Origin: Frankiaceae bacterium
GTDB lineage: Bacteria; Actinomycetota; Actinomycetes; JAFAQI01
Reading direction: 5' to 3'
DNA length: 16,174 nt
NCBI GenBank assembly: GCA_030840545.1
Contig: JAVEEH010000274.1
Coordinates: 1-16,174 of the forward strand
Shown here: positions 7,583 through 14,780 of the stretch, in pieces
Layout of the letters: the number at the start of each line of letters is the position of its first letter
Position numbering within the stretch: the first letter of the stretch is position 1
Notes under the pieces: model-generated
What the model was told of the DNA's origin: nothing
Seen by the model: only the letters and a program-made list of their open reading frames with translations
Databases searched by the model: none
Made by a program: the position numbers and the translations under genes

Positions 7583-8074
7583 ATGGCTGCAGGTGACACC
7601 AACATCACGCTCGTCGGCAACCTCGTCGACGACCCGGAGCTGCGTTTCACGCCCAGCGGCGCGGCAGTCGCGAAGTTCCGTGTCGCTTCGACACCTCGGT
7701 TCCTCGACAAGCAGACCAACGAGTGGAAAGACGGCGACAGCCTCTTCCTCACGTGCAACGTGTGGCGTCAGGCGGCGGAGAACGTCGCCGAGTCACTCCA
7801 ACGCGGCATGCGCGTGATCGTGCAGGGCCGGCTCCGGCAGCGCTCCTATGAGACCAAAGAGGGCGAGAAGCGCACGGTCTACGAGGTCGAGGTCGACGAG
7901 GTCGGCCCCTCCCTCAAGAACGCGACCGCCAAGATCAACAAGGGCCAGCGCAGCAGCGGTGGTGGTGGCGGTGGCGGTTTCGGTGGCGGCTCCGCCGCGG
8001 CCGGCGGCGCGGCCGACGACCCGTGGTCGACGCCCGCCCCCGGCGGCGAGTTCACCGACGAACCGCCGTTCTGA
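7583..8074 (+). CDS. ssb: Single-stranded DNA-binding protein
   Basis: The 163-residue SSB binds single-stranded DNA as a tetramer during replication, repair and recombination. Residues 1 to about 115 form the OB fold: NITLVGNLVDDPELRFTPSG, FRVAST, FLTCNVWRQAAENVAESL and GMRVIVQGRLRQRSYE are all characteristic. A flexible linker follows, with a run of seven glycines near residue 128. The protein ends in the acidic tip DEPPF (159-163), the docking site for partner proteins such as DNA repair factors and the primosome. ATG 7583 is preceded by GAGGGG (7571-7576), which begins at the last base of the rpsF stop, so the two are tightly coupled. This is the housekeeping copy by position and full domain set; many actinobacteria keep a second paralogue elsewhere. 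Confidence 0.98.
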   Translation: MAAGDTNITLVGNLVDDPELRFTPSGAAVAKFRVASTPRFLDKQTNEWKDGDSLFLTCNVWRQAAENVAESLQRGMRVIVQGRLRQRSYETKEGEKRTVYEVEVDEVGPSLKNATAKINKGQRSSGGGGGGGFGGGSAAAGGAADDPWSTPAPGGEFTDEPPF

Positions 8075-8135
8075 CGTTGCGCTGACACCCCTGACCTGAC
8101 CACGAACTTCCGAGCTGATTCCGGAGCCATCACAG

Positions 8136-8372
8136 ATGCCCAAGCCGCCCACCCGCAAGCCCAAGAAGAAGGTGTGTGCCTTCTGCAAGGAGAAGGCGAC
8201 CGCCGTCGACTACAAGGACACCAACCTGCTGCGCAAGTTCATCTCCGACCGGGGCAAGATCCGCGCCCGTCGGGTGACCGGCAACTGCTCGCAGCACCAG
8301 CGTGACATCGCGATCGCGATCAAGAACAGTCGCGAGATGGCGCTGCTCCCCTACACCAGCACGGCCCGCTGA
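8136..8372 (+). CDS. rpsR: 30S ribosomal protein S18, zinc-binding (C+) form
   Basis: The 78-residue S18 partners S6 in the platform of the small subunit. Family features are the basic N-terminus, VDYKDTNLLRKFISDRGKI and the ending NSREMALLPYTS. It has Cys14-x2-Cys17 and Cys51-x2-His54, the metal-binding set of the zinc-containing form. Actinobacteria often carry a second, cysteine-free S18 elsewhere that is induced when zinc is scarce; this copy, in the rpsF block, is the zinc form. Start ATG 8136 lies 61 bases after ssb, with CCGGAG at 8120-8125 as a modest ribosome site. No terminator is apparent in the gap, so read-through from ssb is likely. Confidence 0.98.
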   Translation: MPKPPTRKPKKKVCAFCKEKATAVDYKDTNLLRKFISDRGKIRARRVTGNCSQHQRDIAIAIKNSREMALLPYTSTAR

Positions 8373-8382
8373 GGAGCATGAG

Positions 8383-8835
8383 ATGAAGCTCATCCTCACC
8401 CAGGAGGTCACTGGTCTCGGTGGCCCCGGCGACATCGTCGAGGTCAAAGACGGTTACGGCCGCAACTTCCTCGTCCCCCGCGGCCTCGGCATCAAGTGGA
8501 CGCGCGGCGCCGAGAAGCAGGTGGCGCAGATCCGTCGCGGTCGTGAGGTCCGCGAGATCGCCGACCGGGGCCAGGCACAGGAGGTTGCCGCTCAGCTCGC
8601 GGCGCTGAAGGTGCTCATGCCCTCCCGGGCCGGTCAGGGCGGACGGCTGTTCGGCTCGGTCACCGCCGCGGACGTCGTCGACGCGGTCAAGGCCGCCGGT
8701 GGTCCGGCGCTGGACAAGCGCCGGGTCGAGCTGCCCGCCGCCCACATCAAGACCGTCGGGGTGCACACCGTCGCGGTGCGCCTGCATCCGGAGGTCCAGG
8801 CGTCGATCGACGTCGAGGTCACCGCCGAGGCCTGA
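8383..8835 (+). CDS. rplI: 50S ribosomal protein L9
   Basis: The 150-residue L9 binds 23S rRNA near the L1 stalk and influences reading-frame maintenance. MKLILTQEVTGLGGPGDIVE starts the N-terminal domain, and residues 16-34 contain the L9 signature ending GYGRNFLVPRG. A charged connecting helix follows (about 40-75), then the C-terminal domain with LFGSVTAADVVDAV and the final strand VHTVAVRLHPEVQASIDVEV. ATG 8383 is chosen over an upstream in-frame start at 8302, which lies inside rpsR. GAGGAG (8371-8376), overlapping the rpsR stop, is at ideal distance and fixes the start. It is the last gene of the ribosomal block. No clear rho-independent terminator was seen after the stop. Confidence 0.98.
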   Translation: MKLILTQEVTGLGGPGDIVEVKDGYGRNFLVPRGLGIKWTRGAEKQVAQIRRGREVREIADRGQAQEVAAQLAALKVLMPSRAGQGGRLFGSVTAADVVDAVKAAGGPALDKRRVELPAAHIKTVGVHTVAVRLHPEVQASIDVEVTAEA

Positions 8836-8969
8836 CCGGCCGTCGCCCGCGACTATTTGTCCTGCACAGGCGGTGCACATCACTAACCGCAGGTGCAGGC
8901 GCGTGTCGACGCCGGCGCGCGCGGGTCGTGCACAGGCCGCGCGGTGCTTGTCTACGGGGGCGCGCCACG

Positions 8970-9001
8970 TCGTCCACACCCTGTCCCCAGCACTGTCCAG
9001 A
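8970..9001 (+). other. Cluster of DnaA-box-like sequences upstream of dnaB
   Basis: Three same-strand near-matches to the actinobacterial DnaA box TTGTCCACA lie close together: TCGTCCACA at 8970-8978 (8 of 9), CTGTCCCCA at 8981-8989 (7 of 9) and CTGTCCAGA at 8993-9001 (7 of 9). Upstream, TGCACAGG occurs twice (8863-8870 and 8929-8936), the first inside a TGCAC-AGGCG-GTGCA hairpin. The rest of the 294-bp gap (8836-9129) holds no gene that I can support. DnaA control of dnaB is a possibility only. Confidence 0.35.
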
Positions 9002-9052
9002 TGCCGGCTCGGGACTTCCCACGGTGCGCTGGCAGGCATGCGGATGCGCTTC

Positions 9053-9058
9053 TAGCCT
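9053..9058 (+). promoter_or_regulatory. Candidate -10 element for dnaB
   Basis: TAGCCT has the same sequence as the -10 candidate before rpsF and lies 71 bases before the dnaB start. No convincing -35 was found 16-18 bases upstream, so this rests on the hexamer and its position. Confidence 0.3.
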
Positions 9059-9129
9059 CGCGGAGAAGTTGTCGGTGGCGGGGTGGATGATCGAACCTGT
9101 GTTCGGTCAACGTGTGGGGGTCGGTTCCT

Positions 9130-11739
9130 GTGAGCGTCGCTGACGTCGTGACGATGCCGGGCGGCGACGGTGGCCGCATCGACCTCGACCGGACTCCACC
9201 GCAGGACGTGGCAGCCGAGCAGAGCGTCCTCGGCGGGATGCTGCTCAGCAAGGACGCGATCGCCGACGTCGTCGAGGTGTTGCGCTCCGGCGACTTCTAC
9301 CGGCCCGCGCATCAGACGATCTTCGACGCCGTCATCGACCTCTACGGGCGGGGAGAGCCGGCCGACCCCGTCACGATCGCCGCCGAGCTGACCCGCGAGG
9401 GCACCCTCACCAAGGTCGGCGGCGCGCCCTACCTGCACACGCTGATCGCGTCGGTGCCGACCGCTGCCAACGCCGGCTACTACGCCGAGATCGTGCGCGA
9501 GCGGGCCATCCTGCGCCGCCTGGTGGACGCCGGCACCCGCATCGTGCAGCTCGGTTACGGCACCGCCGCCGGCATGGGTGGCGACGTCGACGACGTGGTC
9601 GACCGGGCCCAGCAGGCCGTCTACGACGTCACCGAGCGACGGACGAGCGACGACTACGTGCGTCTCGAAGAGGTGCTTCAGCAGGCGTTCGACGAGATCG
9701 AGGCGATGGGCAGCCGGGGCTCCGAGCTCTACGGCGTGCCCACCGGCTTCCACGAGCTCGACGAGCTCACCAACGGGCTGCACCCCGGGCAGCTGATCGT
9801 CGTGGCCGGCCGGCCGGCCCAGGGCAAAGCGCTGGCCCTGGAAACCCCGCTGGCCACGCCGACCGGCTGGACGACGATGGGTGCTGTCCAGGTAGGCGAC
9901 CAACTTCTCGGGGCTGACGGCAAGCCAACCACGGTGGTTGACGCGACTGACGTGATGCCCGACAGGTCCTGCTACGAGGTGGAGTTCGACGACGGCACTG
10001 TGCTCGTCGCCGACGGGTCTCATCAGTGGCTGACGGACACGAGGGCGTCGCGCCGTTCCGCAAAGCATGCAAGGGTCCCGGGCATCTTCGCCGCCGTCAG
10101 GACTACCGAGGAGATTGCCGCCACGCTGGTGTGCAGCACTGCAGACCAAAGGCTCAATCACTCGATCAGGAACGCGCAGCCGCTCGATCTGCCGGCGCGT
10201 GACGACCTTCTGATCCCGCCTTACGTACTGGGGGTCTGGCTCGGCGACGGCCACTCCGCCAGCGCCCGCTTCACCACCGCCGATCCCGAGATCGTCATGT
10301 ACCTCGAGGGCGAAGGCATGCGCGTTGCCCCACAAGCCAGAAAGCTTGTCTACAGCATCCGACTTCCTGCGTTGCCTGGCCCGGAGCGGCGAGCCTGCGT
10401 CGTCTGCGGTCAGAACTTCGTGCCTAAGACCACCCAAGTAAGGACATGCGGCCGCACCTGCGGCGGGAAAGCCCGGGACACACGTCGGATAGCGGCGCCC
10501 AAGTGCCTGAAGTGTGGCCTGCCCGCCATCACTGGCTACGGCTACTGCCAGCCCTGTCAGCGCAGCCACGGTTCAGTTGCCGCTCTGCTCCGTACGTTGG
10601 GAGTGCTGAACAACAAGCACATCCCGGCCGCTTATCTGCGCGCATCCGAGGGGCAGCGCAGGGCTCTGCTAGCGGGGTTGCTTGACACCGACGGCACTGT
10701 CACGGCCACAGGCTCAGTCGAATACTCGACGACGAGTCCGCGCCTGGCGACCGAAGTGACGGAGCTCGTCGTGGGCCTCGGCTACCGGTGCGGCGTCCGC
10801 CGCAAGCGTGTTGCCGGTCGTACAGAGGCGAGCTCCGTTGCCTACACGGTCACGTTCACGACAACGGACGAGGTGTTCCGGCTTGAACGCAAGCGGCTGA
10901 CGCTCAAGCAGCGCTATCGCAGCACCCCCCAGCGGCTGGGCGCGCGTTTCATCAAGTCCGTCCGTCCGGTCCCGTCGGTGCCGGTCCGATGCGTGCAGGT
11001 CGACAACTCCGACCACCTCTACCTGGCGGGGCGAAGCATGGTCCCGACGCACAACAGCACGCTGGGTCTGGACATCCTGCGGGCGGCATCGATCCAGCAC
11101 GGCATGACCAGCGTGCTGTTCTCGCTGGAGATGGGCCGCAGCGAGATCACCATGCGGCTGCTGTCGGCGGAGGCTCGGATTCTGTTGTCGCACCTGCGCA
11201 CCGGCCAGATGACCGACGACGACTGGAACCGGCTGGCGCGCAAGATGGGCGAGGTGGCCGAGGCACCGATGTTCATCGACGACTCGCCCAACATGTCGAT
11301 GATGGAGATCCGGGCCAAGGCCCGCCGGCTCAAGCAGCGCCATGACCTCAAGGTGGTCGTCGTCGACTATCTCCAGCTCATGACGAGCCCCAAGCGGGTG
11401 GAGAACCGTCAGCAGGAGGTCGCCGAGATGAGCCGGTCGCTCAAGCTGCTGGCCAAGGAGCTCGAGGTCCCGGTCATTGCGATCAGCCAGCTCAACCGTG
11501 GCGCGGAGCAGCGGGCCGACAAGCGACCACAGATGTCCGACCTGCGAGAGAGCGGCGCCATCGAGCAGGACGCCGACATGGTGATCCTGCTGCACCGCGA
11601 GGACTTCTACGAAAAGGAGTCACCCCGCGCGGGCGAGGCCGACCTGATCGTGGCGAAGCACCGCAACGGACCGACCAAGGACATCGTGGTGCTGTCACAG
11701 CTGCACTACTCGCGGTTCGTCGACATGCAGCGGACCTGA
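9130..11739 (+). CDS. dnaB: Replicative DNA helicase DnaB, interrupted by an intein
   Basis: The 869-residue precursor should splice to a 460-residue DnaB, the hexameric helicase that unwinds DNA at the fork. The N-terminal domain begins TPPQDVAAEQSVLGGMLLSK. The RecA-like domain has a Walker A reading GRPAQGK, interrupted after Lys233 and resuming at Ser643-Thr644. Later come DDSPNMSMMEIRAKARRLKQ, Walker B VVVVDYLQLM (Asp746), AISQLNRGAEQRADKRPQMS, LRESGAIEQDADMVILLHRE and the C-terminal KHRNGPT. GTG 9130 (N-terminus VSVADVV) is preferred over GTG 9112 because a G-rich stretch at 9116-9124 can serve as ribosome site and the N-terminus then resembles other actinobacterial DnaB proteins; ATG 9154 is a third option. 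Since the intein splits the ATP-binding loop, the unspliced protein should be inactive. The second known DnaB intein site, in the RESG-AIEQD loop, is empty. Confidence 0.97.
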   Translation: MSVADVVTMPGGDGGRIDLDRTPPQDVAAEQSVLGGMLLSKDAIADVVEVLRSGDFYRPAHQTIFDAVIDLYGRGEPADPVTIAAELTREGTLTKVGGAPYLHTLIASVPTAANAGYYAEIVRERAILRRLVDAGTRIVQLGYGTAAGMGGDVDDVVDRAQQAVYDVTERRTSDDYVRLEEVLQQAFDEIEAMGSRGSELYGVPTGFHELDELTNGLHPGQLIVVAGRPAQGKALALETPLATPTGWTTMGAVQVGDQLLGADGKPTTVVDATDVMPDRSCYEVEFDDGTVLVADGSHQWLTDTRASRRSAKHARVPGIFAAVRTTEEIAATLVCSTADQRLNHSIRNAQPLDLPARDDLLIPPYVLGVWLGDGHSASARFTTADPEIVMYLEGEGMRVAPQARKLVYSIRLPALPGPERRACVVCGQNFVPKTTQVRTCGRTCGGKARDTRRIAAPKCLKCGLPAITGYGYCQPCQRSHGSVAALLRTLGVLNNKHIPAAYLRASEGQRRALLAGLLDTDGTVTATGSVEYSTTSPRLATEVTELVVGLGYRCGVRRKRVAGRTEASSVAYTVTFTTTDEVFRLERKRLTLKQRYRSTPQRLGARFIKSVRPVPSVPVRCVQVDNSDHLYLAGRSMVPTHNSTLGLDILRAASIQHGMTSVLFSLEMGRSEITMRLLSAEARILLSHLRTGQMTDDDWNRLARKMGEVAEAPMFIDDSPNMSMMEIRAKARRLKQRHDLKVVVVDYLQLMTSPKRVENRQQEVAEMSRSLKLLAKELEVPVIAISQLNRGAEQRADKRPQMSDLRESGAIEQDADMVILLHREDFYEKESPRAGEADLIVAKHRNGPTKDIVVLSQLHYSRFVDMQRT
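9829..11055 (+). mobile_element. Class 3 intein with LAGLIDADG homing endonuclease in the DnaB P-loop
   Basis: This 409-residue in-frame insertion lies between Lys233 and Ser643 of the precursor, precisely inside Walker A. It begins with Ala, not Cys or Ser, and runs ETPLATPTGWTTMG (block A), VADGSHQWLT (block B), VRCVQVDNSDHLYLAG (block F) and SMVPTHN (block G), with Ser as the +1 residue. Trp67 in block B, Cys388 in block F and Thr407 before the terminal His408-Asn409 are the W-C-T set defining class 3 inteins, which use the block F cysteine as first nucleophile. P-loop DnaB inteins of mycobacteria belong to this class. The endonuclease has VLGVWLGDG (133-141, Asp140) and LLAGLLDTDG (Asp288), both with intact acidic residues, so it may still cut intein-free dnaB alleles. 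Codon third positions are less GC-rich than in the flanking helicase, suggesting transfer. Confidence 0.95.
10396..10557 (+). other. Two four-cysteine zinc-finger-like modules inside the intein endonuclease
   Basis: Between the two LAGLIDADG motifs lie Cys190-x2-Cys193, Cys207-x3-Cys211, then Cys226-x2-Cys229, Cys240-x2-Cys243 (intein numbering). The first reads ACVVCGQNFVPKTTQ then TCGRTCGGKARD, like small zinc knuckles found in phage and HNH-nuclease proteins. The second reads KCLKCGLPAITGYGYCQPC. Eight regularly spaced cysteines imply two bound metal ions. The role is inferred to be DNA contact or structural support. Confidence 0.7.
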
Positions 11740-11743
11740 CACC

Positions 11744-12658
11744 TCACAACGGGTCGTCGCGCTTGTTCCCGCGTTCGGCGAGGAAGCGCTCGAGCTCGGC
11801 GCCGAGCTCGTCACCGGTCGGCAGCGACGCGGCTTCGGTGAGCGACGTCCCGCGATCGGCGACCACGGCGTCGTACTGCTCCTCGAGGTTGCGCACCAGC
11901 TCGGTGAGCTCCTCGGACTGGCCCACCAGCGCCGCGATCGACTCCTGCGCTTCGCGAGAGCTCTCCTCGAGCGCTCCCACGCTCAGCGTCAACCCGGTCG
12001 CCCGGCCGACGGCGCGCACGAGCGCCTCGGCTCCCGGCGGATAGGCCGCCTGGGCGAGGTAGTGCGGCACGTGGACCGCGAAGCCCATGGAGTCATGCCC
12101 GGCGGTCGCCAACCGGTGCTCGAGCAGGTGTCCGGCGCTGCCCGGCACCTGCACGCTTGCCACCCACGGCTGGTAGCCCTCGATGAGCTCCTTGCGTGAT
12201 GCGTGCGCGGTGATGCCGATCGGCCGGGTGTGCGGCACTGCCATCGGGATGGCGTTGGTGCCGATGACCATCCTGACCCCCAGCCGGTCGACCAGCAGCT
12301 GCACGGCGGCGGCGAACCGTTCCCACATCACGTCCGGCTCCGACCCGCACAGCACGAGGTAGGGCGTTCCGACGTCGTCGGCGAGCTGCCGCAGCTGCAG
12401 GGTCGGTGCCTCGTAGGACTCCCAGTGGTCTTCGACGAACAGCATCGGCGGCCGGCGGGCGCGGTAGTCGTGCAAGAGGTCGACGTCGAACGTCGCGACG
12501 GCCTGCGAGGGTCCGGACGCGAGCAGGTGCTCGCGCGCCAACCGTCGCGCCGCCCCGGCGTCGATGAAGCCGTCGAGCATCTCGACGAGCACGGTCCCAC
12601 GGAGGTCCGGTAGGTCCGCCTCGACCGTGAACAGCTCTTCCGGTGGCACCGCCACCAC
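11744..12658 (-). CDS. PAC2-family protein (proteasome-assembly-chaperone-like fold)
   Basis: The 304-residue minus-strand protein starts at GTG 12658, with a strong GGAGGAGG ribosome site at 12662-12669 (minus strand). It matches the actinobacterial PAC2 family, which shares a fold with eukaryotic proteasome assembly chaperone 2. Visible are VLVEMLDGFIDAGAARRLAR, PPMLFVEDHWESYEAP, PYLVLCGSEPDVMWERF, MVIGTNAIPMAVPHTRP and GFAVHVPHYLAQAAYPPGAE. The last 80 residues are rich in Glu and Leu and probably form a coiled coil (about 230-275). The biochemical role in bacteria is not established; the mycobacterial member Rv2714 has this fold. Its stop lies only four bases from the dnaB stop on the other strand, with no room for an intergenic terminator. 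It diverges from the GT4 operon across 140 bp. Confidence 0.85.
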   Translation of the reverse strand: MVAVPPEELFTVEADLPDLRGTVLVEMLDGFIDAGAARRLAREHLLASGPSQAVATFDVDLLHDYRARRPPMLFVEDHWESYEAPTLQLRQLADDVGTPYLVLCGSEPDVMWERFAAAVQLLVDRLGVRMVIGTNAIPMAVPHTRPIGITAHASRKELIEGYQPWVASVQVPGSAGHLLEHRLATAGHDSMGFAVHVPHYLAQAAYPPGAEALVRAVGRATGLTLSVGALEESSREAQESIAALVGQSEELTELVRNLEEQYDAVVADRGTSLTEAASLPTGDELGAELERFLAERGNKRDDPL

Positions 12659-12716
12659 GTTGCCTCCTCCGTTGCCCGGGTACAGGCCTAGCAGATCAGC
12701 CGCCCCGGGCCTCCCC

Positions 12717-12722
12717 TAGCAT
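12717..12722 (+). promoter_or_regulatory. Candidate -10 element for the GT4 operon
   Basis: TAGCAT lies in the 140-bp divergent gap, 76 bases before the glycosyltransferase start. No good -35 is visible. For the opposite gene, TAGGCC on the minus strand (12690-12685) is a similar weak candidate. Confidence 0.25.
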
Positions 12723-12798
12723 CTATGGGACCGAGCGCGGTTCTGACAGCGCCCGGCTCGACCACGGGAAACGGCGGACGACACGTGAAGGCTGCCCA

Positions 12799-14055
12799 GT
12801 GAGGCCGTTGCGGATCGCGCTGCTGTCCTACCGCAGCAAGCCCCACTGTGGCGGCCAAGGTGTGTATGTCCGACATCTGTCCCGCGAGCTGGCACTGCTC
12901 GGTCACACGGTCGAGGTGTTCAGCGGCCAGCCCTACCCGGACCTCGACCTCGACGCCTGCGATGGCCGGCTGACCCTGACGCCACTGCCAAGCCTGGACC
13001 TCTACCGCGACGACGACCCGTTTCGCACGCCGGCGCTGCGCGAGTTCCGGGATGGCATCGATGCGCTCGAGGTCGCGACGATGTGGACGGGTGGCTTCCC
13101 CGAGCCGCTGACGTTCTCGCTCCGGGCCGCCCGCGAGCTCGCGTTGCGCCGCGACGACTTCGACGTCGTCCACGACAACCAGTCGCTCGGCTACGGGTTG
13201 CTGCGGCTGGGCCGGGTCGGTCTCCCGCTGGTGGCGACGGTGCACCACCCGATCACCGTCGACCGGCGGCACGAGATCGAGGCTGCGCCCTCGGTGGTGC
13301 GCCGGCTGTCGTTGCGCCGCTGGTACGGGTTCACCCGCATGCAGGCGCGGGTCGCCCGGCGGATGCCGACGCTGATCACCGTGTCGGAGAGCTCGGCCGC
13401 CGACCTGGTCGCCGACTTCGGCGTACGACGGGCGGACGTGCGCGTCGTCCCGGTCGGTGTCGACATCGAGGTGTTCCAGCCGCCGACGTTGCCCCGGGTG
13501 CCCGGTCGCATCGTGGCGGTCAGCAGCTCGGACAGCCCGATGAAGGGTGCCCGGGTCCTACTCGAAGCAGTTGCCAAGCTGGCCACCGAACGCGACGTCG
13601 AACTGGTCGTCGTCGGACGTCCCAAGGCGGACGGTCTCGTCGCGCGGGCCGTCGACGAGCTGGGCATTGCCGACTCGGTGCGCTTCGTCGCCGGCTTGCC
13701 CGACCCCGCCCTTGCCGAGCTCTTCGCCTCGGCCGAGGTCGCCGTCGTACCGTCGCTCTACGAGGGCTTCTCGATCCCCGCGATCGAGGCGATGGCCTGC
13801 GCCACCCCGTTGGTCGCGTCGCGTGGCGGCGCGCTGCCGGAGGTCGTCGGCGACTGCGGGGTGCTGGTCGAGCCGGGCAACCCCTCCGACCTCGCCGGCG
13901 CGCTCGGCAGCCTTCTCGACGATGCGACCAGGCGCACCGCGCTGGGTGCTGCGGGACGCCGCCGGGTGCAGGAGCGGTTCACCTGGCGGGCGATGGCGGC
14001 GCAGACCGCAGCGGTCTATGCCGATGTCGTGCAGCAGCGGAACGGCTCGTGCTGA
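12799..14055 (+). CDS. GT4-family glycosyltransferase (GT-B fold)
   Basis: The 418-residue soluble glycosyltransferase begins at GTG 12799 (MRPLRIALLSYRSKP), with AAGG at 12788-12791 as ribosome site. An upstream in-frame extension to 12643 would enter the PAC2 gene and is rejected. The N-terminal Rossmann half has CGGQGVYVRHLSRELALLGH, a Gly-rich acceptor-side loop, and DFDVVHDNQSLGYGLL. The C-terminal donor half has VPVGVDIEVFQPP, ELVVVGRP and the E-x7-E motif in SLYEGFSIPAIEAMA (Glu322, Glu330), as in retaining GT4 enzymes using a nucleotide-sugar donor. The sugar and acceptor cannot be read from the sequence. It is the first of three genes whose ends overlap, so its acceptor is probably also modified by the methyltransferase that follows. 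It probably acts at the inner face of the membrane. Confidence 0.9.
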   Translation: MRPLRIALLSYRSKPHCGGQGVYVRHLSRELALLGHTVEVFSGQPYPDLDLDACDGRLTLTPLPSLDLYRDDDPFRTPALREFRDGIDALEVATMWTGGFPEPLTFSLRAARELALRRDDFDVVHDNQSLGYGLLRLGRVGLPLVATVHHPITVDRRHEIEAAPSVVRRLSLRRWYGFTRMQARVARRMPTLITVSESSAADLVADFGVRRADVRVVPVGVDIEVFQPPTLPRVPGRIVAVSSSDSPMKGARVLLEAVAKLATERDVELVVVGRPKADGLVARAVDELGIADSVRFVAGLPDPALAELFASAEVAVVPSLYEGFSIPAIEAMACATPLVASRGGALPEVVGDCGVLVEPGNPSDLAGALGSLLDDATRRTALGAAGRRRVQERFTWRAMAAQTAAVYADVVQQRNGSC

Positions 14056-14780
14056 CGGTCGACTTCGCCCGGTTCCCCATCGAGGCGGGGGAACGGGTGC
14101 TGGACCTTGGCTGCGGCTTCGGCCGACACGCCTTCGAGGCCTATCGGCGCGGCGCCCATGTCGTGGCCGTCGATCGCAATGCCGAGGAGGTCGCGCAGGT
14201 GACCTCGATGTTCCGCGCGATGCAGGCCGCGGGCGAGGCTCCCGCCGGACTGACCGCCGAGTCGGTGCGCGCCGACCTGCTCGCCCTGCCCTTTCCGGAT
14301 GCCTCCTTCGACGTCGTGATGGCCTCGGAGGTGCTCGAGCACATCCCCGCCGATGACCGGGCGATGGCGGAGATCGCGCGGGTGGTCCGGCCCGGCGGGC
14401 GAGTCGCGGTCACCGTGCCGCGCTACTGGCCCGAGCGGGTCTGCTGGGCGCTGTCCCGGGACTACCACGAGGTCGCCGGCGGCCATGTGCGGATCTATCG
14501 CGGTGACGTGCTGGCGGAGCGGCTCAGCCGAGCTGGACTGGTGCCGAGCGGGTCGCACCATGCGCACGCCTTGCACTCGGCCTACTGGTGGCTCAACTGC
14601 GCGCTGGGTCGCGAGAGCCTGCCCTCACGCGCCTATCACCGCGTCCTTGTGTGGGACATCATGAAAAAGCCGTGGCTGACCCGCGTCACCGAGCAGGCGT
14701 TGAACCCGGTGCTGGGCAAGAGCCTGGTGATCTACGCCGACAAGCCCGCGGTGGCAGGAATCGCGCATGCGGCGGCCTGA
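14049..14780 (+). CDS. Class I SAM-dependent methyltransferase
   Basis: The 243-residue protein starts at GTG 14049, seven bases inside the end of the glycosyltransferase gene, implying translational coupling; the ribosome site is weak. Motif I is VLDLGCGFGRH (residues 17-27), followed by VVAVDRN with acidic Asp42 for the SAM ribose, then ADLLALPFPDASFDVVMASE, VLEHIP and the post-motif VVRPGGRVAVTVPRYWP. This is the Methyltransf_11/25 type that usually methylates small molecules or sugars and lipids. The C-terminal part, with HHAHALHSAYWWLNCALG and IMKKPWLTRVTEQALNPVLG, is specific to this subgroup and probably shapes the acceptor pocket. The frame begins very close to motif I, so the N-terminal cap is short. 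The substrate is unknown, but gene order points to the product of the GT4 enzyme. Confidence 0.88.
   Translation: MLTVDFARFPIEAGERVLDLGCGFGRHAFEAYRRGAHVVAVDRNAEEVAQVTSMFRAMQAAGEAPAGLTAESVRADLLALPFPDASFDVVMASEVLEHIPADDRAMAEIARVVRPGGRVAVTVPRYWPERVCWALSRDYHEVAGGHVRIYRGDVLAERLSRAGLVPSGSHHAHALHSAYWWLNCALGRESLPSRAYHRVLVWDIMKKPWLTRVTEQALNPVLGKSLVIYADKPAVAGIAHAAA

Noticed and set aside
7960..8020. GGTGGTGGCGGT repeats in ssb as a tandem repeat element
   Set aside because: They encode the usual glycine-rich linker of SSB proteins.
10021..10200. A drop in overall GC as proof that the intein is foreign
   Set aside because: Hand counts gave about 63-67% GC here and 60-70% in two helicase slices, so total GC is not diagnostic; only third positions differ.
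9052..10569. A 505-codon minus-strand frame opposite dnaB and the intein
   Set aside because: It crosses the intein boundary with no recognisable family; a shadow of dnaB.
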